A stretch of DNA of 64,000 bases, taken from NCBI RefSeq assembly GCF_963082655.1, contig NC_081553.1, positions 207,518,435 through 207,582,434 on the forward strand, in the 5' to 3' direction. The translations under genes were made by a program, and so were the position numbers. The stretch's first letter is position 1. The number at the start of each line of letters is the position of its first letter. Below, in pieces: positions 1-9,320 of the stretch. The DNA is from Stomoxys calcitrans (Eukaryota > Arthropoda > Insecta > Diptera > Muscidae). Below the pieces are notes generated by a model. It did no database searches and was not told the origin of the DNA. It worked only from the letters and a program-made list of their open reading frames with translations.

Positions 1-372
1 TATATCCTGGCTGGTAATAAATAAAATAACTTCTTTTCCATGGTCATGTGTAATTGTGTTAGTTTTTAAATCAATGGATGCGTGTACCTTATTCAATAAA
101 TCAAGGCCAATAACGCCATCAAATGATTTCAACTCGGGTAAAATAAAAAAATCTTCTGTAACGCCGAAAATTCTAATTTTGCATTTAAGTTTGATGGGAG
201 TAACTCCATGAATTGATTTTACTGCAAATGAATTTTGGACCTCCTTTACTCCCTTTAGTTCCGGTAAGGGTTTGATGTAACTCCTTGAAGCCCCCGTGTC
301 GACAAGGAGTTTGATTTCTTTCCCTCCTATTGACCTTGAAATCCAAGGCAGGAGGGACCTTCCCCTAAAAAA
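1..372 (-). CDS. pol: Gypsy-type pol start (protease domain), partial
   Basis: This is the beginning of the pol reading frame of a Ty3/Gypsy retrotransposon, read leftward and cut by the window edge. It encodes an aspartic protease: the active-site motif LLVDTGAS lies at about 275-298, and a later VIGLDLL segment (about 85-110) matches the second conserved block of retropepsins. The frame is open from the window edge past the gag stop, and is -1 relative to gag, as expected for a Gag-Pol frameshift product. The family cleaves the Gag and Pol polyproteins inside virus-like particles. The catalytic Asp-Thr-Gly is intact and no stop is seen, so this copy may be fairly young. Reverse transcriptase and integrase would lie beyond base 1. 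Confidence 0.85.
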
Positions 373-1604
373 TTAAGCTCGTCGCTCTCAATTTCGTCTA
401 CGGCCTGTTCCGCATCTTCATCATACGTTGGCTCGTCCATTGATTCGTGTTCTTCGCTAAGATGATTCACACGTTGTAGTTTTGGTCCTGTGTATCGCCC
501 TGAATTTGACGCTCGTTTCTGTGTATTTCCCTGTGACCTGTCATTATAGTCATGACTTTGGTAGTTTGTTTTTTGTCTAAATTGGGATAGGGAAGGGTCT
601 ACTTCCATAGGTTCGACACGTCTATGATCGGCGAAGTTACCACTGGTGTGTGGCTTTTGGTTATTTAAGTTGTTCTGCGGTTGACCAGCCTGTTTCTGTT
701 TGGTAACCGAATAATGTGGGTTCTTCTGTCCCACATTGTGATCCGTATTAGGGGAATTTTGGGCAGAACTTGCCTTTCTGTTGTAAGAACTATCAGATCT
801 ATTTGCGAAATTTTTCGCGAAAGCGTAGCGCTCGTTATTAGCGTCTACTTCTTGTGCTAAGGCCAATGCAGAAGGGAGGTCTGTTGGTCTTGAGGCAAAC
901 AGGATATCACAAAGGGGTTTCCTTAAACCTGATATGAAAACCCTAAGTGCATCGGCTCTGTATTTTTCGTTTATAGTGTCTGCTACACTATTTTCATATG
1001 ACATGATTGTCTTATTGGCTAACAAGGTTAATTTCTTTTCTACCTCATCGTAGAAATCTAGTAACTGCATCGAACCCTGCCTCAGCGTGGACAGTTCTTG
1101 TTCGATCAGATATATCGGACGTTTGTCCGCGTAAGTAAAATCGAGACGGGCAATGATTGCTTTAAAACTTAATACCGTGCTAAAGGATGAAAGTACTGCA
1201 TCGGCGGCACCTCGCACTTTATTTCTAAGAATAATCACCGCTTGATAGTGGCGTTCGCTGCCATCGTATTTCTCAAATAACTCGTATGCATTGTGCGCTG
1301 CCTCGCGCCATGACACATAGGTGCCTGGCTGTCCGGAAAATTCCGGAAGAGACTTTATGGCATCTAAGGTGATATCACAAGGTACCAGCGGATTTATCCG
1401 AACTTTCGTAAACTTTTCAATTTTAGGTTTGTCAGTAGCAAGTCTACTGTTAATCGCAGTTATTTTCCTGTCGAATTCTAATTTTTGAGCGGCCAATGCT
1501 CTGCTCACTTCTGCTCTAACTAGCTCACTTACTTGTTCGGCGTTCATGGTTTCTTTTGTTTCTAAACTTAACTTGCCTAATAAGTCTTCTAATTCCTGAC
1601 TCAT
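327..1604 (-). CDS. gag: Gypsy-type Gag structural protein, full length
   Basis: A 425-residue uninterrupted frame starting with MSQELEDLLGKL and ending in TAG at 327-329. Residues ~85-260 form a Gypsy-group capsid-like region (LPEFSGQ, VSWREAA, LDFTYADKRPIYLIEQELSTLRQG, in overlapping pieces). Residues ~270-380 are a basic Asn/Gln/Ser-rich nucleocapsid-like tail without a Cys-His zinc knuckle, and the last 35 residues are acidic. Gag assembles the particle that packages element RNA. The ATG is the first in the frame and lies about 640 bases from the primer-binding site, a normal leader length for this group. The frame overlaps pol, and a slippery heptamer sits 37 bases before the stop. It is undamaged over its whole length, unlike nearly all other transposon frames in the window. 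Confidence 0.9.
   Translation of the reverse strand: MSQELEDLLGKLSLETKETMNAEQVSELVRAEVSRALAAQKLEFDRKITAINSRLATDKPKIEKFTKVRINPLVPCDITLDAIKSLPEFSGQPGTYVSWREAAHNAYELFEKYDGSERHYQAVIILRNKVRGAADAVLSSFSTVLSFKAIIARLDFTYADKRPIYLIEQELSTLRQGSMQLLDFYDEVEKKLTLLANKTIMSYENSVADTINEKYRADALRVFISGLRKPLCDILFASRPTDLPSALALAQEVDANNERYAFAKNFANRSDSSYNRKASSAQNSPNTDHNVGQKNPHYSVTKQKQAGQPQNNLNNQKPHTSGNFADHRRVEPMEVDPSLSQFRQKTNYQSHDYNDRSQGNTQKRASNSGRYTGPKLQRVNHLSEEHESMDEPTYDEDAEQAVDEIESDELNFLGEGPSCLGFQGQ
366..372 (-). promoter_or_regulatory. -1 frameshift slippery heptamer between gag and pol
   Basis: On the minus strand the bases read T TTT TTA in the gag codon phase, the X XXY YYZ pattern used for programmed -1 frameshifting. 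Slipping back one base enters the pol frame, which then stays open through the protease motif. The bases just downstream are G-rich then C-rich and could fold, but I did not compute a structure. Confidence 0.75.
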
Positions 1605-2232
1605 AAATTATTCGCAAAAAATGGAGTATTCCCAAAAAAAAAAAAAAATATATTTGAATGAATTTGGTTAAATTTTCTCCTTTTTTATTTCAATTTTCAC
1701 TTGGCACTTCACTTACCTTATCATCCTTAAATGTTAGGTAAATTAATTAAAATTAATTTCTGTTGTTGATTTTCGGTAGCTTCTTCCACTTCTTGGCTCG
1801 GGATGTGTGTTTCTTGATGAGCCCTCTGATTGTTTTTCACTTTCTTTCGCCGCCCAAGGATATTCGTTCCTTGGTGATTCTGTAGATCGTCTTCGATGTT
1901 GCCTTTCGCTGCCCAAGGATATTCGTTCCTTGGTGACTTAAGCTTATTTTCGAATTGAGTCCTTTCAATTGAGTCCTTTTTTCTTAAGGGTATTTTGGTA
2001 CAGTTTTGACTGAGCTTTCTTTCCTATTTATATTTTTTTTCTCACAGGATTTTTATTTTATGTTTTGTAGTTTCACTTTTCACAGTTCTAACTTTTTTTA
2101 GAGTTCTTTTCGCGAAGTGAACCACGTACGTTTTTACTTTTCCTTTTTTAGGATTTGTATTTTTATTTTATATTTTGTAGTTTCACTTTTCGCAGTCAGT
2201 TCTAACTTTTTTTAGAGTTCTTTTCGCGAAGT
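1605..2232 (-). other. Gypsy element 5' leader with duplicated hairpins and a ~90-bp repeat
   Basis: Non-coding leader between primer-binding site and gag. It holds two kinds of internal duplication. First, CCAAGGA(N7)TCCTTGG, a perfect 7-bp stem, occurs at about 1853-1873 and 1911-1931 within a ~34-bp direct repeat. Second, a ~90-bp segment beside the primer site occurs at about 2047-2130 and 2150-2240, sharing the run TTCGCGAAGTGAACCACG. In Drosophila gypsy this leader region holds the Su(Hw) insulator; I see no Su(Hw)-like TGCATA repeats here. Confidence 0.7.
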
Positions 2233-2250
2233 GAACCACGATGGGCGCCA
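2233..2250 (-). promoter_or_regulatory. Primer-binding site, tRNA-Lys type
   Basis: The minus strand begins TGGCGCCCATCGTGG directly after the candidate LTR end. This resembles the complement of the 3' end of insect tRNA-Lys(CUU), with one mismatch in the first 15 bases by my recollection of that tRNA. Gypsy elements characteristically use this primer. The site fixes the LTR boundary at 2250/2251. Confidence 0.75.
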
Positions 2251-2658
2251 ATTATTCTTAATGAATGTATTCGACTTTATTCATTGAGTATGAGTTAAAA
2301 AACTAAACTTACAATAATGCTGTTACTTAAAACTAAGCCACCACATTATGTTGCGCCGCTGTCGCTCTGCCAACGTTGCCATTGCATTTCTTGCTGACAC
2401 AGTGGCCCGTGTAGAATATTGGGCTATTAACCTGTAGTGGGGTGTTGAATAGGCGGCTCGTGTTACTTGTGGGAATACGGGAGCATGAAGGTTTCCCATG
2501 AATGGTTGTAAGTAGTTGGTTTGGGTGCAACCAAATGAATAAGGTGTCTAGAATAAGGTGTCCAATGCGCTGACTTAGCAGCTCGTGTGGGGTTTTTGGT
2601 TGCCTTGGTGCAGCTAAACTGTGGGAATACGGGAACACGAGGGTTCCTCATGATAACT
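2251..2658 (-). mobile_element. Candidate 5' LTR of the Gypsy element
   Basis: Read on the minus strand the segment would start AGTTATCATGAGG at 2658 and end AAGAATAAT at 2251, next to the primer site; Gypsy LTRs usually start AGT and end near AAT(T). A polyadenylation signal AATAAA lies near the inner end (about 2276-2281, minus). Two imperfect copies of a ~33-bp segment containing GTGGGAATACGGGA occur at ~2470-2503 and ~2620-2655. The inner boundary is firm; the outer one is a guess because the other LTR is outside the window. Confidence 0.5.
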
Positions 2659-4480
2659 TATACAACAACAATATATTGCTGTGTTACTCCTTGTCTATAT
2701 GTTAAGGATGCCAAGGCTTGCTGTTGGTTGGCTGGCTGGTTGGTTGTTGTTGTTGTTGATTAAAAGGTTCTTCTGGAACGTTGGTCCAGCAGAGTGAGTT
2801 GTTTTGTAAATTGGCATTTGGCAAAACAACGGCTCTCCAAACGGTTGCCATCATAGAACGGTGTTGTGTTTATCCGAATTGCCATAACAATCTCCCAGCA
2901 TCAAAATCAGTTTGTTGTTGTGTGTTAACTAATAAACAACTTGTTTACGGGAAAAACGAAATACAGTCAGCCAACAAAATTTGGCCTACGCATTTTTGCG
3001 TAAGCTACGGGAATTCCGTTTTTCGATTCGGCTTTTGCTCGCACAGCAATTTCGTTTGGTCGCTCGGCAAATTGTACGGAGAGACATTGACCGCCTGTCT
3101 CTTTGCCTGTGCATATAACGTGTGAATAACCAGCGACCCTTCAATGTGTGACATCAACACTCTTGAATTAATTTAATATAAACCCCCTACCCCCTGCGCT
3201 GCCCTTCGAGCTCTCAGCATACTCTCACGCACGACTTGACATACGACGAAGTGTGAACAGTTAAACGGTGTTTGATTGTGTTGTTATTGTGGCTTGAATA
3301 TGAATCAAAAAACAACAAAGAACCCAAAAAAGAGCAGTAATCAATGAATGATGTAGGCATTTAAGAGATGTTGGCTTGAGCCTACAGCAGTTTAAGTCCA
3401 GTGTGTGTGTGTGTGTGTTTTTTTTGCAACTTCCTCTCATCTCACAAAAGGGTGTTAATTTTATGGCCAAAAGCAAACAAACATTTATAATGTGCAGCAA
3501 CCAGCAATAAACCATTAATCCATGTGACAGCATTATTTTCCCATTAATGTCTAGAAAATCAAAAACAAAAAAAAAAAGAAATCCCCTGCACATAAAATGT
3601 GACCAAAACGGGAAAAGTGATAGTTTTGAACTATTTGAACTCGACTGATTGAACCAGTGAACTGGATAATTTAAGCATGGCAATTTAATTGCAAAAAAAA
3701 TTATATTCTAATTTTAAATTAACCCTAAACCTTATGAAAAATTAAAGACTAAGACTTTTGACTGTATGATCTAAGATCTATTTTCAATTTTACAAAAATC
3801 TTTGATTGTAATGTTTGAAAAGGTAGAACTGAAGTCTATAAGACCTGTGATAGTTTAACAAACAAGTTTTATTAAGTGATATTTTTTATTGATTCATAAA
3901 AATCCTGCTTTGTCTCATTTAATTCCAATTAATTGGTTTTAAGAAGATGCTTAAAAAATAGGTAAGATATTGTGGTAGCTTAGGAATATTTATAAAAATA
4001 AATAAAATAAAAATTTTTATCAAAACAAAAAAAAAATAAATAAATGTGGTTTGAAATAAAATATATTTTTTTTAATCAAAAGCCAAACCCAAAACTTTAA
4101 ACTTAATAATTAAATTTTTTTTTTCAAATTTTAGTAATATATACATATTTGAACATATGTTTTTAATCAATTTACTGTGTGAAGAAAATATTTCTATGTC
4201 TTAGACATAGTTTGAAATGGTTTATTTTAAATATTTTATTTTTATTTATTTTATTAAATATTTTATTTTTTTTATAATATAATTCGCATTAAAACTAAAC
4301 CATTTTAAATTATTTCTAAAACATAGTATTATTTTCTTCTCACTGTAAATTTATTAAAAACATAATTGTCCATATATTTTTGTATTATTAAAATATGAAG
4401 CGCTTTCTTTGTGTTGGTTTTTGTAGAGAAATGTTTTTGATTTTTTTTTCAACAAAAAAAAAACTCTCAAGCGAAAACCA
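2659..4480. other. Unique AT-rich region, no gene recognised
   Basis: No convincing coding exon. It contains a short (GTT)n run near 2742-2759, a (GT)n run at about 3402-3418, and a TATAAA at 3177-3182 followed by a pyrimidine-rich stretch. From ~3700 the sequence becomes very AT-rich with A and T runs. It could hold 5' untranslated or promoter sequence of the plus-strand gene, but nothing proves that. Confidence 0.5.
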
Positions 4481-5641
4481 GTATTTCAGTTAACTTCAAT
4501 ATTTTTGTTGCTCATACGACCCTATATACCATAAGAGGTATTTAATTATTAATGATTATACGCTTCGGTGTACCTTCACATCATGATTAGAACAAATTTA
4601 GACAAAAACTTCAAAACTCGAATTTCGACAACATTTGCTATAAAATCAAATTGCTACTAAAATTTTCCAACAATTTCTCGAAACAAAATTAGTTTTCATA
4701 TTTTAAATTAATAAATTTAATTAATTTGTAGCAAAATTAAAAAAAAAATAATTTCAACAATTTTAATTAAAAACCACTAAGGAAAGGCAAGAGTCGGGCG
4801 GTGCCGACTTACTAATACCCAACACCTACCCTACTGGTACAAAGTGGGAGCTATATCTAATTCTGAACCAATTTTGACGGACCAGGGTGGATGTTTTCAG
4901 ATGGGTTATTAAAAAATCTGTATCAAATTTCGAGCAAATATGTTCAATCAAAAACCAACCCGAAAACTTTAAACTTAAAAATATAAATTTTTTTTTTTTA
5001 AATTATAATTTGTATTTGAACTAAAACTTTTCAAATGGAAATATTTTCTTCCCGCAGTACATTTTTTTTTTCTTTTATTTATATTTTATTAAAATACCAA
5101 GAGCTTTTAATGAAATGTCTTTTGTAGAGAAATGTTTTTGATTTTTGTTTTTAACTGAAAAACTCAACAATCGTTATCTCAGTTAACTTCAATGTTTATA
5201 TTGCTCATACGACCCTATGTACCATGAGAAGTAGTTAATTATTAATAATTATACGCTTCGGTGTACCTTCACATCATGATTAGAACAAATTTAGACAAAA
5301 ACTTCAAAACTCGAATTTCGACAACATTTTCGATAAAATCAAATTGCTACCAAATTTTCCAACAATTCCTCGAAATAAAATTAGTTTTCCATATTTATTT
5401 TAATTTACTTAATTTGTAGCAAAATTAAAAAAAAAAATTATTTCAACAACTTTAATTAAAAACCACTAAGAAAAGGCAAGAGTCGGGCGGTGCCGACTTT
5501 CTAATATCCTACACCTACCCTATTGGTACAAAGTGGGAGCTATATCTAATTCTGAACCAATTTTGATGGACCAGGGCGGGTGTTTTCAGATGAGTTATTA
5601 AAAAAATCTGTATCAAATTTCGAGTAAATATGTTCAATCTG
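4400..5641 (+). repeat. ~690-bp tandem duplication carrying a HINE 3' end
   Basis: The segments ~4400-4948 and ~5095-5641 are near copies. Each holds one conserved core (4510-4576; 5203-5267), an AT-rich spacer and the same HINE terminal fragment with the AGTCGG...CCGACT hairpin (~4793-4810 and ~5483-5500). The HINE fragment was therefore present before the duplication. Confidence 0.8.
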
Positions 5642-6743
5642 TAATAAATACGATTAACAAATGACAGCATTATTGTAAATAACCCAAAATCTGAGGAACA
5701 TCTTAATCTGAACCGATTTTGACCAAACTTCTTTGTGCACAATTTTGGCAATATTGCTCAATAAATGCGCTTGCAGTAGCTCTAGAAGTGAAAATCGGGC
5801 GATATACATATATAGCAGCTATATCTAAATCTGATCCGATTTCTATGAAATTTACCAGTAATATTAAGAGAAATATTGAGAAAATTGGTTAACAAATGAG
5901 CACTTTATTGCAATATTTCTGAAAATCGGACGAATATATTGGGTTGCCCAAAAAAGTAATTGCGGATTTTTCATATAGTCGGCGTTGACAAATTTGTTCA
6001 CAGCTTGTGACTCTGTAATTGCATTCTTTCTTCTTTAGAAAAAAAGTGTAAAAAAAGTATATTTGATTAAAGTTCATTCTAAGTTTTATTAAAAATGCAT
6101 TTACTTTCTTTTAAAAAATCCGCAATTACTTTTTGGGCATCCCAATATATATGGGAGCTAAATCTGAACCGAGTTCGACCAAACTTCTTTGATATTGTGG
6201 TAGTCGTCGAGGAAAGCGTTGTGCAAAATGTTGGGAAGATTGGGAATGCGCTTGCTGTGACTCTAGAAGTTTAAATTGGGCGATATATATATGAGAGCTA
6301 TATATAAATCTGAACCGATTTCTATGAAATTCACTAGTAATGTCGAGAGCCAAGAGAAAATCCTTCCTGCCAAATATCGAGAGAAACGGTTAACAAATGA
6401 CCATTTCCTAGCATTATTACTGCCAATCTGAAAAACACATATATGGGAGCTACATCCAAATCTGAACCAATTTTTTCCAATTTCAATAGTTTTCGTCTCT
6501 AGGCCGAGAAATATGTCTGTACCAATTTTCAGGATGATCGGATGAAAACTGGCCTGTACTTTATACACAAATTAACACGGACAGACAGACAAACAGACAC
6601 AGATAAATCGAATCAGAAAGTGATTCTGTATCGATAGGTGTACTTGTCAATGTGTCTATCTCTCTTCCTTCTGGGTATGGGTGTTACAAAACGAATGCAT
6701 TAAGTTATAATACCCTGTACCACAGTAGTGATGTAGGGTATAA
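5474..6743 (-). mobile_element. HINE (DINE-1-like) element, hairpin-type family
   Basis: The left end carries the hairpin AGTCGGGCGGTGCCGACT. The right end reads, in inverse, the DINE-1-like start: TTATACCCTAC, the GGGTATTATAACTT block, GTAACACCCA and an AGAAGGAAGAGAGATAGA-like block. Between are degenerate repeats with 'gatatatatgggagctatatctaaatctgaaccgat'-type motifs and a GACAGACAGACAAACAGACAC stretch near 6580-6600. A mariner-type MITE is nested at 5939-6145. No coding capacity. Confidence 0.8.
5939..6145 (+). mobile_element. Mariner-type MITE copy 1
   Basis: Terminal inverted repeats of ~30 bp (TTGGGTTGCCCAAAAA at the left, its complement at the right) flanked by TA. The interior lacks a transposase. 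It is nested in the HINE at 5474-6743. This copy is shorter (207 bp) than the others because part of the interior is missing. Confidence 0.85.
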
Positions 6744-8462
6744 CTATAAAGCATTTTCAAAGCATTATCTTTTGTAGATAAATATTTTGGATTTTATTTG
6801 TTATGACTTAAAAATAACAAAATCTTAAATATAAATCAATATTTAGTTAACTTCAATATTTCCGTTGCTCATACGACCCTGCGTTCCGTAAGAGTTATTG
6901 AATTATTAATAATTATACATTTCGGTGTACCTTCACATCATGATTAGAACAAATTTCGACAAAAACTTCAAAAATAGAATTTAGACCAATTTAGAACACC
7001 AAAAATAGAATTTCGACAACATTTATTAGAAAATCAAATTCCTAAACAATTTTCCAACAATTGTGTTTCTTGAAATTTTTAATGAAAATTAGTTTTCGAT
7101 TTTTTTTAATAAATTTCTAGCAAAATAAAAAAATAAATAATTTCAACGAACTTTAGTTAAAATTGAGAAATTAAAAAAAAATCTTATTACTAGATTTAAA
7201 GCGGGTTAATATTAATTTAAAAATTTTATAAAAAATTTAATTTGTTATTAAGAAAATTTATGAAAAATTAAAAACTAGTAAATATTATTTTCAAGGTTCC
7301 ATAAAAAATTATTTTTAAATATACATATAACTTCTTTTTAATATAAAAACTATAAAGCGCAGACTTTTGTGGATTATTAGTTTTGATTTTATGTGGTATT
7401 GTCTCAAAAAAAATTTTCATCATACCAAACCAATATTTAGTTAACTTCAATATTTCCGTTGCTCATACGCACTGTGTACCGTAAGAGTTATTTAATGATC
7501 AATAATTATACGCTTCGGTGTACCTTATCATGATTTGAGAAATTTTGACAAAAATTGAATTTCGACACCACTTTTTAGAAAATCAAACATTTTTGTTTTT
7601 CTTTCCAAAATATTAAAAATTCCCAAACATAAGCCAATATTTCAGTTAATTTAAATATTTCCGTTGCTCATACGACCCTATTTACCATAAGAGTTATTTA
7701 ATTATTAATAATTATACGCTTCGGTGTACCTTTACATCATGATTGGAGCAATTTTCGACAAATTATATAGAAAAATAGATTTAGCAACATTTTCTTTAAA
7801 ATCAAATTTCAAAAAAAAATCCTTCTAAAAACTGTATTTCTTCGAAATTTTTTATAAAAATTAGTTTTTGATGTTTTGTTTTAATTAATTTGTAGCAAAA
7901 TTAGAAAATATATACAATTTCGACGAACTTTAGTTAAAAATTAAATAATGATATTTAAATAAAAAATCTAAAGCGGGTTAATATTATTTTCAGATTTTTA
8001 TTAAAAATGTTTCACTAAAAATCATTATTAAATATACAAATAATTTTTTTTAATATAAAACCATGAAGCATTGACTTTTGTAGATAAATAGTTTTGATTT
8101 TATTTGTTATGGCTTAAAAATAAAAAATTGGAAACATACACCAATATTTAGTTAACTTCAATATTTCCGTTGCTCATACGCACTGTGTACCGTAGGAGTT
8201 ATTTAATTATTAGTAATTATACGCTTCGGTGTAGCTTATCATGATTTGAACAAATTTTGACAAAAATCGAATTTCGACATTTGGTTTTTTTCCAAAAAGT
8301 TAAAAATTCCTAAACATAACCCAATATTTCAGTTCATTTAAATATTTCCGTTGCTCATACGCCCCTATCTTCGATAAGAGTTATTTAATTATTAATAATT
8401 ATACGCTTCAGTGTACCTTTACATTATCTTTGGAACAGATTTCGACAAAATCTTCAAAAATC

Positions 8463-8777
8463 GATTTTGGGCAGTATTTTGTTTCAAATTAACTTTGAAC
8501 AAATTTTTCTAAAAATTTAAATTCCACGAAATTTTATTACAAATTAATGTTTGACGATTTTTCTTTTTAAAAAAAAATCGTATTTCAACAAATTTTAGTT
8601 TAAAAATCAAATTCAGAATTAAAAAAATACGAATTGAAAAAAATCGAAAAAAATTAAATGGAGTAAATATTGTATTAAATTTGTTATAAAAAATGATTAT
8701 TAAAAAAAATTATGTTGTATATTTTAATTAATAATGAAAAAAAAAGAAACTTTTCCTAAGAATTGGCTGTTGTTGAT
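8463..8777. other. AT-rich spacer, no feature seen
   Basis: Very A- and T-rich sequence continuing the decayed spacer of the core array. No core, gene or transposon end seen. Confidence 0.5.
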
Positions 8778-9320
8778 TTTTATACCCTACACCACTACTG
8801 TGGTAAAGGGTATTATAACTTAGTGAATATGTTTGTAACACCCAGAAGGAAGAGAGATAGGCCCATTTATAAGTATACCGATCGACTCAGAATCGCTTTC
8901 TGTTTCGATTTAGCTATGTCCTTCTGGCCATGTTAATTTGTGATCAAGCTACAGGTTGCAATTTTCATCCGATCCTTTTCAAATTTGGCGCAATTATTTT
9001 CTTGGGCCTAGAGACGAAGCCTATATAAATTGGAAAAATCGGTTCAGATTTGGATATAGTTCCCACAGTTCTTCCGATTTCGACTAAAATTGCAATTATA
9101 TCGTCATTTGTTAATCGATTCTCACGTATATGAATTTATTGCCCGATTTTTGCAAGCGTATTTATCACCCGATCTTCTGAAAAACTTGCAATACGCTTTC
9201 TTCTGCTACAACTACAAGACGTATGGGTTTTGGTCAAAATCCGTTCAGATTTGGGTACAGCTCCCACATATATGTTCGTCCGATTTTGACTAATTTTGCA
9301 ATAATGTGTGCCGAATCGAC
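8778..9320 (+). mobile_element. HINE element, 5' part, truncated
   Basis: Starts TTATACCCTACACCACTACT, then GGGTATTATAACTTAG, GTAACACCCAGAAGGAAGAG, and 'gttaatttgtg...tttcatccgatc', the conserved 5' block of this HINE family. Continues with the 'ccgttcagatttgggtacagctcc' repeat unit and ends near 9320 without a recognisable 3' hairpin. Confidence 0.75.

Larger units (their letters stand above)
4510..8418 (+). repeat. Seven copies of a conserved ~68-bp palindromic core
   Basis: Cores at 4510-4576, 5203-5267, 6867-6931, 7461-7524, 7666-7730, 8172-8235 and 8353-8417. Each begins GCTCATACG, passes through an AT palindrome (TAATTATTAATAATTA in the best copies) and ends ATACGCTTCGGTGTACC. The upstream flank TTCAATATTTCCGTT is also shared. 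The spacers are AT-rich and far more diverged. The last four copies form two ~700-bp higher-order units (7461 to 8172 is 711 bases; 7666 to 8353 is 687 bases). Confidence 0.85.

Noticed and set aside
3177..3230. TATAAA at 3177-3182 with a TCAG about 37 bases downstream, as a promoter of the ZNF106-type gene
   Set aside because: The spacing is longer than usual, the initiator is weak, and no downstream coding exon with a matching donor was found.
3301..3348. Short frame MNQKTTKNPKKSSNQ as a first coding exon
   Set aside because: It ends in a stop without a usable splice donor and cannot supply the phase needed by the exon at 22541.
4480..8460. The conserved cores as small-RNA genes
   Set aside because: No stable hairpin beyond the AT palindrome and no Pol III boxes were seen.
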